Positions 55,699 through 63,353 of a DNA stretch of 64,000 nt are shown one piece after another (positions within the stretch are counted from its first letter, which is position 1; every line of letters begins with the position of its first letter). The stretch lies in NCBI GenBank assembly GCA_963833955.1, contig CAWHZY010000018.1, forward strand, positions 1 through 64,000, in the 5' to 3' direction. The position numbers were made by a program, and so were the translations under genes. The DNA is from Roseiarcus sp963833955 (GTDB lineage: Bacteria > Pseudomonadota > Alphaproteobacteria > Rhizobiales > Beijerinckiaceae). Under the pieces are notes generated by a model. The model was not told the origin of the DNA. It was given only the letters and a program-made list of their open reading frames with translations, and did not search any database.

Positions 55699-56715
55699 CT
55701 ATTCCGCGGCTTGCGACAGCTTGTCGCCGTAGCGACGAGACGGCTTTGGGAAGCCGTAGGCGGTTCCATCCTTGTGAACGACCTCGTCCTCCCAGGGCAG
55801 GCGATACCGCCCGGCGACGAGGTCGCGCATGAAGGTGTAGGGACAATCGCCGGCGCCGCCTGCGACCGCGGTGAGGCCCCGATGGCCGAGCTGATAGATA
55901 TTGTTCTCGACCGCCCAGTGCCTGCGCGCCTCGCGGATCAGATCTGGCCTTAGCTCAGCGGTGATGATCTCGTCGGGCCGCCCCGTCGTCCCGTCGGCGA
56001 GGATCGAGCCGTCGAAATTGACGATCATGCCTTCGCCCATCGAATTGAAGTCGCCGTCCGAGCCGCACATGCAGACATTGGCGGTGGCCATCAGGTTCTG
56101 GAAACTGTTGGCTTGGTTGGTGAAGCGCCAGGCGGCGCGGATCGGGGCCGTGTAACCCGCCGTGCGGATCATGATTTCGGCGCCCTTGTAGGCGCATTCG
56201 CGCGCCATCTCGGGAAACATGCCGTCGTGGCAGATGATGAGCGCGAGTTTCGCGCCCTTGGGACCCTCGCAAACGGGGATGCCGATGTCGCCCGGCTCCC
56301 ATGGTTCGACCGGGGTCCAGGGATGCATCTTGCGGTAGTAGAGCTGGAGCGTTCCCGTGTCGTCGATGATCACGCCCGAATTGTAAGGGTTTCCATACGG
56401 GTTGAACTCCATGATGGAGAAGCAGCCCCAGATGCGATTGTCACGGCAGGCCTGTTTGAACGCGGCGATCTCCGGCCCTTCCAGCGAGCACATGATCTCC
56501 GGATTCATGTCCATCGACAGGCCGTGCAGCGAATATTCGGGGAAGACGACGAGGTCCATTGTCGCCATGTTGCGGCGCGCCTTGCCCACTTTCGCCACGA
56601 TCTTCTGCGTCTGCGCAGCGAGGTCCGCGCGCGTGACGACGGCGGGCAACTGCAATTGCACGACCCCGACAACGACGCCGTTCGGGGACTTGTTGAGACC
56701 GCCGAGTCCGTTCAT
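55699..56715 (-). CDS. amiF: Formamidase
   Basis: A 338-residue nitrilase-superfamily enzyme that hydrolyses formamide to formate and ammonia. It matches Helicobacter AmiF in length and layout: the start NGLGGLNKSPNGVVVGVVQL, catalytic Glu60 in VVFPEYSLHG, Lys in LYYRKMHPWTPVEPWEPGD, Cys in LALIICHDGMFPEMAREC, and the C-terminal ENNIYQLGHRGLTAVAGG with CPYTFMRDLVAGRYRLPWED. The closely related aliphatic amidase AmiE lacks part of this C-terminal pattern. It is the amide-hydrolysing centre of the BMP operon. Confidence 0.92.
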   Translation of the reverse strand: MNGLGGLNKSPNGVVVGVVQLQLPAVVTRADLAAQTQKIVAKVGKARRNMATMDLVVFPEYSLHGLSMDMNPEIMCSLEGPEIAAFKQACRDNRIWGCFSIMEFNPYGNPYNSGVIIDDTGTLQLYYRKMHPWTPVEPWEPGDIGIPVCEGPKGAKLALIICHDGMFPEMARECAYKGAEIMIRTAGYTAPIRAAWRFTNQANSFQNLMATANVCMCGSDGDFNSMGEGMIVNFDGSILADGTTGRPDEIITAELRPDLIREARRHWAVENNIYQLGHRGLTAVAGGAGDCPYTFMRDLVAGRYRLPWEDEVVHKDGTAYGFPKPSRRYGDKLSQAAE

Positions 56716-56749
56716 CGCTCCTCCTCTCGTACCCAGATCCGCCGGCCGC

Positions 56750-57664
56750 TTACTTCGCCATCGACAATTCGCCGGGCATGTCCCTCGCCGAGTGCTTGGC
56801 GCTCGAGGTCGCGATCATAATGACGAGCGTAAGGATGTAGGGGGCGGCGTTGAAGAAGTAATAGCCTTGGGTGATCCCGATCGACTGTAGCGAGGGCCCA
56901 AGCGCGCCCGCCGCGCCGAACAGAAGCGCTGCGGCGATGCAGCGCAGCGGGTTCCAGCGGGCGAAGATGACGAGCGCCACCGCCATCAGGCCTTGGCCCG
57001 AGGAGAGGCCCTGGTTCCACGAGCCCGGATAGGAGAGCGACAGGAACGCGCCGCCGACACCAGCGAGAAACCCGCCGACCGTCGTCGTCAGGAGCCGCAC
57101 CATGTTGACGGAAATGCCCATGGCGCGGGCCGCCGCGGCGCTGTCGCCCACCGTCCGCACGACCAGGCCCCAGCGCGTGTTCCGGAAGGACCAGGCCATC
57201 AGCGCTGCGATGACGATGCCGATGAAGAAGAGCGGGTTGACTTGCAAGGCGCTCTTCAAGCTCGCGCTGTCGCTCCAGAAGCCGAGCGGGATCGAGCCCA
57301 GCCGCGGCGCCGTCGGCTGGATGTAGGGCTTGCCGAAAAAGAAAGCGACGCCGACGCCGAACAGCATCATGGCGATGCCGACCGCGACGTCGTTGACCCG
57401 CGGGAGGCCGCAGATGGAGCCGTGCATCGCGCCGAGCGCAGAGCCCGCTAGGCCAGCCGCAAAGACGCCGATCCACGGGTTGCCGCTATGATAGGACGCG
57501 GCGTAGCCGACCATGGCGCCGAGGACCAGCGTTCCCTCGAGCCCGAGGTTGACCCGTCCTGATTTCTCCGTGAGGCACTCGCCGAGCGCCACGAACATGA
57601 ACGGCGTCGAGACGCGGATCGCGCCCCCCAGCATGGCGATCAGGACCGTGAGAACCTCGTTCAT
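56750..57664 (-). CDS. BMP-type ABC transporter permease 2
   Basis: A 304-residue inner-membrane permease of the branched-chain amino acid/BMP type. It has LMLGGAIRVSTPF-like N-terminus (MLGGAIRVSTPFMFVALGEC), TEKSGRVNLGLEGTLVLGAM, and the family loop GDSAAAARAMGISVNMVRLL. About eight helices are predicted. Its ATG overlaps the stop of permease 1 by four bases, and 34 bases separate its end from amiF. Together with permease 1 it forms the pore of the importer. Confidence 0.9.
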   Translation of the reverse strand: MNEVLTVLIAMLGGAIRVSTPFMFVALGECLTEKSGRVNLGLEGTLVLGAMVGYAASYHSGNPWIGVFAAGLAGSALGAMHGSICGLPRVNDVAVGIAMMLFGVGVAFFFGKPYIQPTAPRLGSIPLGFWSDSASLKSALQVNPLFFIGIVIAALMAWSFRNTRWGLVVRTVGDSAAAARAMGISVNMVRLLTTTVGGFLAGVGGAFLSLSYPGSWNQGLSSGQGLMAVALVIFARWNPLRCIAAALLFGAAGALGPSLQSIGITQGYYFFNAAPYILTLVIMIATSSAKHSARDMPGELSMAK

Positions 57665-58800
57665 GTTCGGTCATTCCCGGCGCGCGGCTTGAAAATCGAG
57701 AACCGGCCATAGAGCGTTTCGGAGGTCAGCAGCACGACGAAGATGAGGCCCTCGAGAACCTGCACGGTCGCGTCGGGCAGGCCCATGCGTCGCTGGATGA
57801 GACCGCCGGCGGCGACGATGCCGCCGAAAAGGATCGCGACCGGCGGGATGACGAGCGGGTTATGCCGCGCCAGGAACGAGACGAGAATGCCAGTAAAGCC
57901 GTAGCCGGCGGCGAGCGAAGCATTGGCGCGGCCCTGGATCGCCGCCACTTCGAAGAAGCCGGCGAGCCCGGCGCAGGCGCCGGCGATCGCTGAACAAGCG
58001 ACGATGAGCCGGCCGACCGGCAACCCTTGCGCGAGCGCCGCACGAAAATTGCCGCCCGTCACCCGAGCGGCGAAACCAAACGTCGTCCGCTCGAGGAGGA
58101 AATAGAACGCGATGCAGAGCGCGACGCCAAAGACGATTCCCCAATGCACTTCGGTGCCCGGAATCGTTCCGACCATATAGGCCTTGCCGAGCGGCTTGGT
58201 TGACGGCTTGTTAGGGTCCGAGAGGTCGCGCAGCGCGCCCTCGACAAAGAAGTTCATGATGGCGATGCCGATATACGTCAGCAGCAATGAGGAGATCGTC
58301 TCGTTGACGCCGCGCGCGTAGCGCAGAAAGCCCGCGATCCCGACCCAGAAGCCGCCGACGATCATGGAGAACAACGCCATGATGATGAGTGTCGGCATGG
58401 GCGGCACGTGGTCGATCATGGGGATCGCCAGTACGGCCGCGGCGAAGCCCCCGAGCACAAGGGCCCCCTCGCCGCCAATCATGATGAGCCCGATCCGGGC
58501 CGGGATCGCGACCGCGAGCGCCGTCAAGATGAGCGGCGCGGAGCGCTGCAGGGTGTTCTGCAACGAGAACGAGGTTCCGAAGCCGCCTCGCCAGACATAG
58601 GAGACGAAGTCGACCGGCGACTTTCCGATCGCCAGCAGAAAGACTGCGAACAGCGCCGCCGCGATCAGAAGCGCGATGAGCGGAATGACGGCATATTCGG
58701 AGTTGGCGCGAAGTTTTAGCGCGAAATCGGAACTGGCGTTCCGTGACCCGGCTCCGATCAGGTCACGGGAAGCGCCGGTCGCAACAGGGGCCTCCGACAT
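57661..58800 (-). CDS. BMP-type ABC transporter permease 1
   Basis: A 379-residue permease with a cytoplasmic N-terminal tail of about 30 residues, then eight or nine helices. It has the BMP family loop GNFRAALAQGLPVGRLIVAC, IGGEGALVLGGFAAAVL and the conserved YARGVNETISSLLLTYIGIA. It follows the binding-protein gene by 14 bases and overlaps permease 2 by four bases. BMP-type importers in other bacteria carry nucleosides, purines or short amides. Confidence 0.9.
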   Translation of the reverse strand: MSEAPVATGASRDLIGAGSRNASSDFALKLRANSEYAVIPLIALLIAAALFAVFLLAIGKSPVDFVSYVWRGGFGTSFSLQNTLQRSAPLILTALAVAIPARIGLIMIGGEGALVLGGFAAAVLAIPMIDHVPPMPTLIIMALFSMIVGGFWVGIAGFLRYARGVNETISSLLLTYIGIAIMNFFVEGALRDLSDPNKPSTKPLGKAYMVGTIPGTEVHWGIVFGVALCIAFYFLLERTTFGFAARVTGGNFRAALAQGLPVGRLIVACSAIAGACAGLAGFFEVAAIQGRANASLAAGYGFTGILVSFLARHNPLVIPPVAILFGGIVAAGGLIQRRMGLPDATVQVLEGLIFVVLLTSETLYGRFSIFKPRAGNDRT

Positions 58801-58814
58801 GAGGCTTGCCGTCT

Positions 58815-59933
58815 CTAGGTCGTCGACCCCACCACCCCCTCAAGCAGGTAATCCATCTTGTCGAGGAATGGGTCGAGGTTGTCGTAAGTCTTGTCGATCA
58901 CCACCTTGCCGGTCTTGTTGTCCTTCAGAGGGCCGACGTAGATCGGAACCTTGTTTCTCATATCGGCGATCGCCGCCGTCGCCGCGGTTTTCGCCTCCTC
59001 GGTCGCGCCGGCGCCGAACGGGGTATTCTGAACGAAATCGACCTCATACCCGCCAGCAGTGAAATTGGGCAGCTCCTTGCCTTCGGCGATGTCGCCAGCG
59101 TAGCCCTTGTAGATCGTGATCCACTTGTACTCGGCGCCGGTGATGAAGCCTTTGGGCGCCAGCGGCGCCTGGCTCGCGTTGTGACCGCAGCTTTTGACGC
59201 CGCGCTTCTCGGCCGTTTCGATCACCACCTTTGGACCATCGACGTGGCACGTGATGACGTCGCAGCCAGCGTCGACCAGGGCGTTGGCGGATTCTGCCTC
59301 GCGCACCGGCATCGACCAGTCGCCTGTGAAGATGACCTGGACGATCGCTTTGGGGTTGACCTTCCTGGCGCCCAGCATGAACGAATTGATGTTGCTCAGC
59401 ACGCTCGCAATCGGCTTCGCCGCGACAAAGCCGAGCTTATTGGTCTTGGTCGACAGACCCGCCGCGACGCCGTCGACATAGTGCGCCTGGTTGAGATAGC
59501 CGAAATAAGAGCCGGCGTTCTTCGGGTCGGTGTCCTTGTTCCAGAGCGGCGCCGCGTGGCGGAACTGGACGTCAGGATATCTCTTCGCCAGGTCGAGCAC
59601 GAACGGTTTGTAGTAGCCGAAGGACGTCGCCAGGATGAGGCCGGCGCCATCGAGATTGATCATCGATTCCATCGACTTTGAGACCGCATCGGTCTCGGGG
59701 ACGTTCTCTTCCTCGGCGACCTTCACGCCCGGGACTAGTTTCAGGGCCTCGACCGCCACCGCATGCGCCTGGTTCCAGCCGAAGTCGTCGCGCGCGCCGA
59801 CGTAGACCACACCGACGGTCAGGTCCTTGGCGGCAAACGCCCGGCTGGCGGAGCCCAAACTGAGCGAGGCGCCCGCCAGGCCGAACGCAGTCGTCGTCAG
59901 GAGCGAACGTCTTGAAATCGTGAGTGCGGTCAT
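58815..59933 (-). CDS. BMP family ABC transporter substrate-binding protein
   Basis: A 372-residue periplasmic binding protein. The N-terminus is a twin-arginine-like signal, TISRRSLLTTTAFGLAGAS, ending in RAFAAKD. The mature part has VGVVYVGARDDFGWNQAHAV (typical of the BMP/PnrA-like family), LAKRYPDVQFRHAAPLW, GYLNQAHYVDGVAAGLSTKT and CHVDGPKVVIETAEKRGVKS. I chose the ATG at 59933 over the open extension to 60023. It heads the operon of importer, formamidase and cysteine hydrolase, so its ligand is probably an amide, ureide or nitrogen heterocycle. Confidence 0.9.
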   Translation of the reverse strand: MTALTISRRSLLTTTAFGLAGASLSLGSASRAFAAKDLTVGVVYVGARDDFGWNQAHAVAVEALKLVPGVKVAEEENVPETDAVSKSMESMINLDGAGLILATSFGYYKPFVLDLAKRYPDVQFRHAAPLWNKDTDPKNAGSYFGYLNQAHYVDGVAAGLSTKTNKLGFVAAKPIASVLSNINSFMLGARKVNPKAIVQVIFTGDWSMPVREAESANALVDAGCDVITCHVDGPKVVIETAEKRGVKSCGHNASQAPLAPKGFITGAEYKWITIYKGYAGDIAEGKELPNFTAGGYEVDFVQNTPFGAGATEEAKTAATAAIADMRNKVPIYVGPLKDNKTGKVVIDKTYDNLDPFLDKMDYLLEGVVGSTT

Positions 59934-60161
59934 TGTTATCCTCGGGCCGGTAGCGCCGCGCAGATAAGGCCTGCGGCTACTCAAGTTAACGGCAGCAAAG
60001 ACCGTGCCGACCCCGAAGCTCACGAGAACGCAGCGTGGTTTAGCCTCATTCTTTGGCGCCCCGCCTGATTGTTAGCCGTGGCGCCTCATTTTAATCGGTC
60101 GGACCCAGTTAGCGCCCCGCAGCGCGAGCGGTAGGGAAGGCCTCGCCAGCCCCGAGACCAT

Positions 60162-60938
60162 TCAGCCCAGACAAACGGCCAGCAGCGGCGAAGCGGGGTC
60201 CGTCAGTCCGTCAATGACGTCAAAGTGATGCTTGCCGCTTTCCGGCGTCCATGGGCAGGACCAGGCTTCAGACAGAAGTCGAGCTTGCCAGAGAAAAGCC
60301 GGTCGTTCCTGCGCGCCGACCCAGACATGGGCCTCGACGCCGGGACGCGGCGTGAGCAGGGCAGGGCTTTCCTGAGCAATTTCCGCCGCATCGAGACGCA
60401 GGCTGTCGTTCATGGCGGTGAAAGAGATAGGCTCCAGATCGGCAAGCGGTGAGATTGGCACGACCCGCTTGACGGCAGCCGACAGGGTCACATCGGCGCA
60501 ACCCATTCGGGCGCTTAGATGGCCGCCCGCGGAATGGCCGGTGACGACGACCGGACCCGCGACCAGGGCCGCCGCGACTTCGACAGCGCGCGCGATCTCC
60601 TGGGTCATCGCGCCGATCCGCGCTTCGGGCGCGAGCGTGTACGACGGAATGGCGCAGGCCCATCCGCGGGCCACGGCGCCCGCGGCCAGATGCGACCACA
60701 GATCGCGATCGAACCTCAGCCAATAGCCGCCATGGACGAACACCAGAAGACCAAGCGGTGCGGCCTCGGGCAGAAACAGGTCGAGAGCGTTGCGCGGTTT
60801 GGGGCCGTAAGGGATGGCGGTCTGCGACCGTTGGCCGAGCGCGGCGCGAAAAGCCGCAGCCTCCTGCGTCCAACGAGGCGGAAATGTCTCGGCGCCGGGG
60901 ATGAAGGGGCCGTTTGCATAGGCGCGGTCGTAGTCCAC
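60162..60938 (-). CDS. Alpha/beta hydrolase, arylformamidase-like
   Basis: A 258-residue alpha/beta hydrolase of the esterase/kynurenine formamidase group. The oxyanion motif is FVHGGYWLRFDR, the nucleophilic Ser is in VVTGHSAGGHLSARM, and the His is in ESGKHHFDVIDGL near the end. HGGYW plus GHSAGGH is the pattern of KynB-type arylformamidases, which remove formyl groups from N-formylkynurenine. It lies downstream of a MarR gene and upstream of the BMP operon on the same strand. An esterase function is an alternative. Confidence 0.78.
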   Translation of the reverse strand: MDYDRAYANGPFIPGAETFPPRWTQEAAAFRAALGQRSQTAIPYGPKPRNALDLFLPEAAPLGLLVFVHGGYWLRFDRDLWSHLAAGAVARGWACAIPSYTLAPEARIGAMTQEIARAVEVAAALVAGPVVVTGHSAGGHLSARMGCADVTLSAAVKRVVPISPLADLEPISFTAMNDSLRLDAAEIAQESPALLTPRPGVEAHVWVGAQERPAFLWQARLLSEAWSCPWTPESGKHHFDVIDGLTDPASPLLAVCLG

Positions 60939-60970
60939 TCAGATGTCCCATATTGGAGGCGTTAAGCTCG

Positions 60971-61483
60971 CTATGCTATGAGATTGTCCGCGATCCTTTT
61001 CAACCGATCGCGCAGCGCCCCTATCTCGGCGGAGGAGAAGCCGGTCAAGGCCCGATCGGTTTCCGCCAGCGTCAGTGGCAGAATGCGCGCGAACATTCGT
61101 CGACCTTTGGGGGTGAGCGAGATCACCAGGCTCCGGCGATCGCTGTCCCGTTCTTGACGGGCGACGAGCCGCGCCTCCTCCATCAGGCCAAGCGTGCGCG
61201 TGAGCGTGGTGCGGTCCACGGACGTCAGATCGGCAAGTTGGCCCATCGTCGCCCCGGAATGCTCCTGCAGCACAGCCAGGACCCGCCAGCGGGAATAGTC
61301 GAGGCCGTAAGGACGCAGGCGCGCATTGATCGCCCGGGTGCGTCGCGCCAGGATCTGGCTGAAATAAAAGAAGAGATGATCCTCGAGCTTGAAAGCCCCG
61401 GTCGCTCCTTCGTCCGCCTTGCGCGCGCGTCCCAGCAATCGTCCTCCGCAGCACTGGCACGGTCCAGTTAGGTTGACTTGCAC
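60971..61483 (-). CDS. MarR-family transcriptional regulator
   Basis: A regulator of about 160-170 residues with one winged helix: GLDYSRWRVLAVLQEHSGAT, MGQLADLTSVDRTTLTRTLG (recognition helix) and ARQERDSDRRSLVISLTPKG (wing). It is flanked by dimerisation helices. The start shown is a GTG at 61483, which would lie inside the candidate operator; a start downstream in the sequence (after the cysteine-rich CQCCGG stretch) is more natural, so the first 25-30 residues are doubtful. It is divergent from the cupin-monooxygenase genes and probably represses them in the absence of an aromatic ligand. Confidence 0.85.
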   Translation of the reverse strand: MQVNLTGPCQCCGGRLLGRARKADEGATGAFKLEDHLFFYFSQILARRTRAINARLRPYGLDYSRWRVLAVLQEHSGATMGQLADLTSVDRTTLTRTLGLMEEARLVARQERDSDRRSLVISLTPKGRRMFARILPLTLAETDRALTGFSSAEIGALRDRLKRIADNLIA

Positions 61484-61501
61484 ATATTATGCGCCACTAT
61501 T
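61473..61501 (+). promoter_or_regulatory. Candidate promoter with MarR-type operator
   Basis: TTGACT (61473-61478), 17-base spacer and ACTATT (61496-61501) form a promoter-like pair facing the cupin gene. The spacer holds a near-perfect 15-base palindrome, GCACATA-T-TATGCGC (61480-61494), with one mismatch, as expected for a MarR-family repressor site placed between -35 and -10. Confidence 0.5.
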
Positions 61502-61590
61502 CCGCGATCGCAATCGGCGGAAGACCGGAATGTGAGCGTGCGCGCTCCAACGTCGCTCGAAAATCAACAAACCTGAGGAAGGGCACGGAC

Positions 61591-62046
61591 ATGTCATTGG
61601 CTCCTGGAATCACCAAGGCGGGCGACGGGCTCGACAACATCGCCTGGAACATTCTCGGCCAGACCTATGTGCCGAAGGCCGTGTCCGAGGGTTCCTTCGC
61701 CTGGCACGCGACCCTTCCGCCGGACACATTCGTGCCCCCTCATATCCACCCCACCCAGGATGAGTTCATCTACATGTTCGAGGGCCAGTTCGAGCTGATG
61801 CTCGACGGCCGCACGGTCTTCGCCAATCCAGGCGATCTCGTGCGCATGCCGATGGGGCTGCCGCACGCGATCTACAACAAGTCGGGCCGCACGGTGAAAT
61901 GCCTGTTCTGGGTCGCGCCGACACGTCGGCTCTATGACCTGTTCTGGGGGATCCACAACATGGCCGAGCAGACGCCGGCCGAGGTGGTCGCGCTCTCCGC
62001 CAAGCACGAAGTCGACTTCCTCCCGCCGCCCGAAGAGGCAAAGTGA
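61591..62046 (+). CDS. Cupin domain protein
   Basis: A 151-residue single-cupin protein. The metal-binding motif 1 is FVPPHIHPTQDEFIYMFEGQ with two His and one Glu, and motif 2 is GDLVRMPMGLPHAIYNKSG with one His. It could be a metal-dependent dioxygenase, isomerase or thiol-free binding protein; the fold alone does not decide. The ATG at 61591 has GAGGAAGGG upstream. It is the first gene of a divergent operon with the flavin monooxygenase, controlled in all likelihood by the MarR protein. Confidence 0.83.
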   Translation: MSLAPGITKAGDGLDNIAWNILGQTYVPKAVSEGSFAWHATLPPDTFVPPHIHPTQDEFIYMFEGQFELMLDGRTVFANPGDLVRMPMGLPHAIYNKSGRTVKCLFWVAPTRRLYDLFWGIHNMAEQTPAEVVALSAKHEVDFLPPPEEAK

Positions 62047-62073
62047 GCTTGCGCCGAAGGTAAGGGCAGACCC

Positions 62074-63315
62074 ATGAAAGTTCTCATTGCGGGCGCGGGC
62101 CTTGGCGGACTGACGCTCGCGCTCATGCTTCACCGGCGAGGCGTCGAAAGCGTCATTTTCGAGCAAGCCTCGGAGATCCGGGAGGTCGGCGTCGGCATCA
62201 ACATTTTGCCCCACGCGATCAAGGAGCTCGCCGCGCTCGATCTCCTGCCCAAGCTCGACGCCATCGGCATCCGCACCAAGGAGCTGCATTATGTCAGCCG
62301 TCTCGGGCAGAAAGTGTGGTCGGAACTGCGGGGCACGGACGCTGGTTTCGACTATCCGCAGTTCTCGATCCATCGCGGCCGTCTGCAGAAGGCGATCCAC
62401 GACGAAGTCATCGCCAAACTCGGGCCCGGCGCGGTGCGCACGGGGCTCAGGCTGCAAGGCTTCATGCAGGACGAGGGCGGGGTGGTGGCGCATTTCACCG
62501 ACGCAAAGTCCGGGGTGAGCAGCGAGACTGTGCGCGCCGACGTGCTCGTCGGCGCCGATGGCATCCACTCCGTCGTGCGTCGCCATTTCCACCCGAAGCA
62601 GGGTCGACCGAAATGGCAGGGGCTGATGCTCTGGCGCGGCGCCGCGGAATGGCCGAAGTTCCTGACGGGCGGGTCGATGTATATCGCTGGCGGCATGAGT
62701 GCGAAGATCGCGCTCTATCCAATCGCGCCAGGGTCGACGCCTGACAAACGCCTCACCAACTGGGCGATCGTCTCGCGCATTGCCGATGGCGAGATCACGC
62801 CTCCGCCGGTCGATTCCTGGTCGCGAATGGGACGCATGGACGAGGTGATCCCTTACGCCAGGCGCTTCAACGTTCCGGGCGTCGATGTCGAGGCTTTGGT
62901 GCGCTCGACTTCCGTTTGCTGGGAATATCCCATGTGCGACCGCGATCCGCTGCCCCATTGGAGCTATGGCCGCGTCACGCTCATCGGCGACGCCGCCCAT
63001 CCGATGTACCCGGTCGGCTCGAACGGCGCGGCGCAAGCGATCCTCGACGCGCGCTCTCTTGCCGATTGGCTTCGGAAGGCCGACCACCCGATGCAGGCTT
63101 TGCACGAGTACGAGCGCGACCGCCTGCCCAAGACCGCGGAAATCGTGCGCCTCAACCGCAAAGGCGGGCCGGAGCGGGTGATCGACGAAGTCGAAAAGCT
63201 TGCGCCGGCGGGCTTCGAGTCCGTCGACCGCGTTCTGAGCCATGCCGAGCGCGAGGCGATCGTCAAGGGCTACGCCAGCAAGGCCGGCTTCATGCAAAGC
63301 CAGGTCAACAAGTGA
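62074..63315 (+). CDS. FAD-dependent monooxygenase (aromatic hydroxylase type)
   Basis: A 413-residue group A flavin monooxygenase. The FAD loop is LIAGAGLGGLTLALMLHRRG, the second FAD/NAD(P)H motif is VGADGIHSVVRRHF, and the third is LIGDAAHPMYPVGSNGAAQA. The overall layout is that of salicylate or 3-hydroxybenzoate hydroxylases, which use NAD(P)H to hydroxylate an aromatic ring. The family is also annotated flavin-dependent oxidoreductase of unknown substrate. It follows the cupin gene by 27 bases. Intact. Confidence 0.87.
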   Translation: MKVLIAGAGLGGLTLALMLHRRGVESVIFEQASEIREVGVGINILPHAIKELAALDLLPKLDAIGIRTKELHYVSRLGQKVWSELRGTDAGFDYPQFSIHRGRLQKAIHDEVIAKLGPGAVRTGLRLQGFMQDEGGVVAHFTDAKSGVSSETVRADVLVGADGIHSVVRRHFHPKQGRPKWQGLMLWRGAAEWPKFLTGGSMYIAGGMSAKIALYPIAPGSTPDKRLTNWAIVSRIADGEITPPPVDSWSRMGRMDEVIPYARRFNVPGVDVEALVRSTSVCWEYPMCDRDPLPHWSYGRVTLIGDAAHPMYPVGSNGAAQAILDARSLADWLRKADHPMQALHEYERDRLPKTAEIVRLNRKGGPERVIDEVEKLAPAGFESVDRVLSHAEREAIVKGYASKAGFMQSQVNK

Positions 63316-63353
63316 ACACGTCCTAAAGCGACGGCGCTGAAAGCGATGATCGA

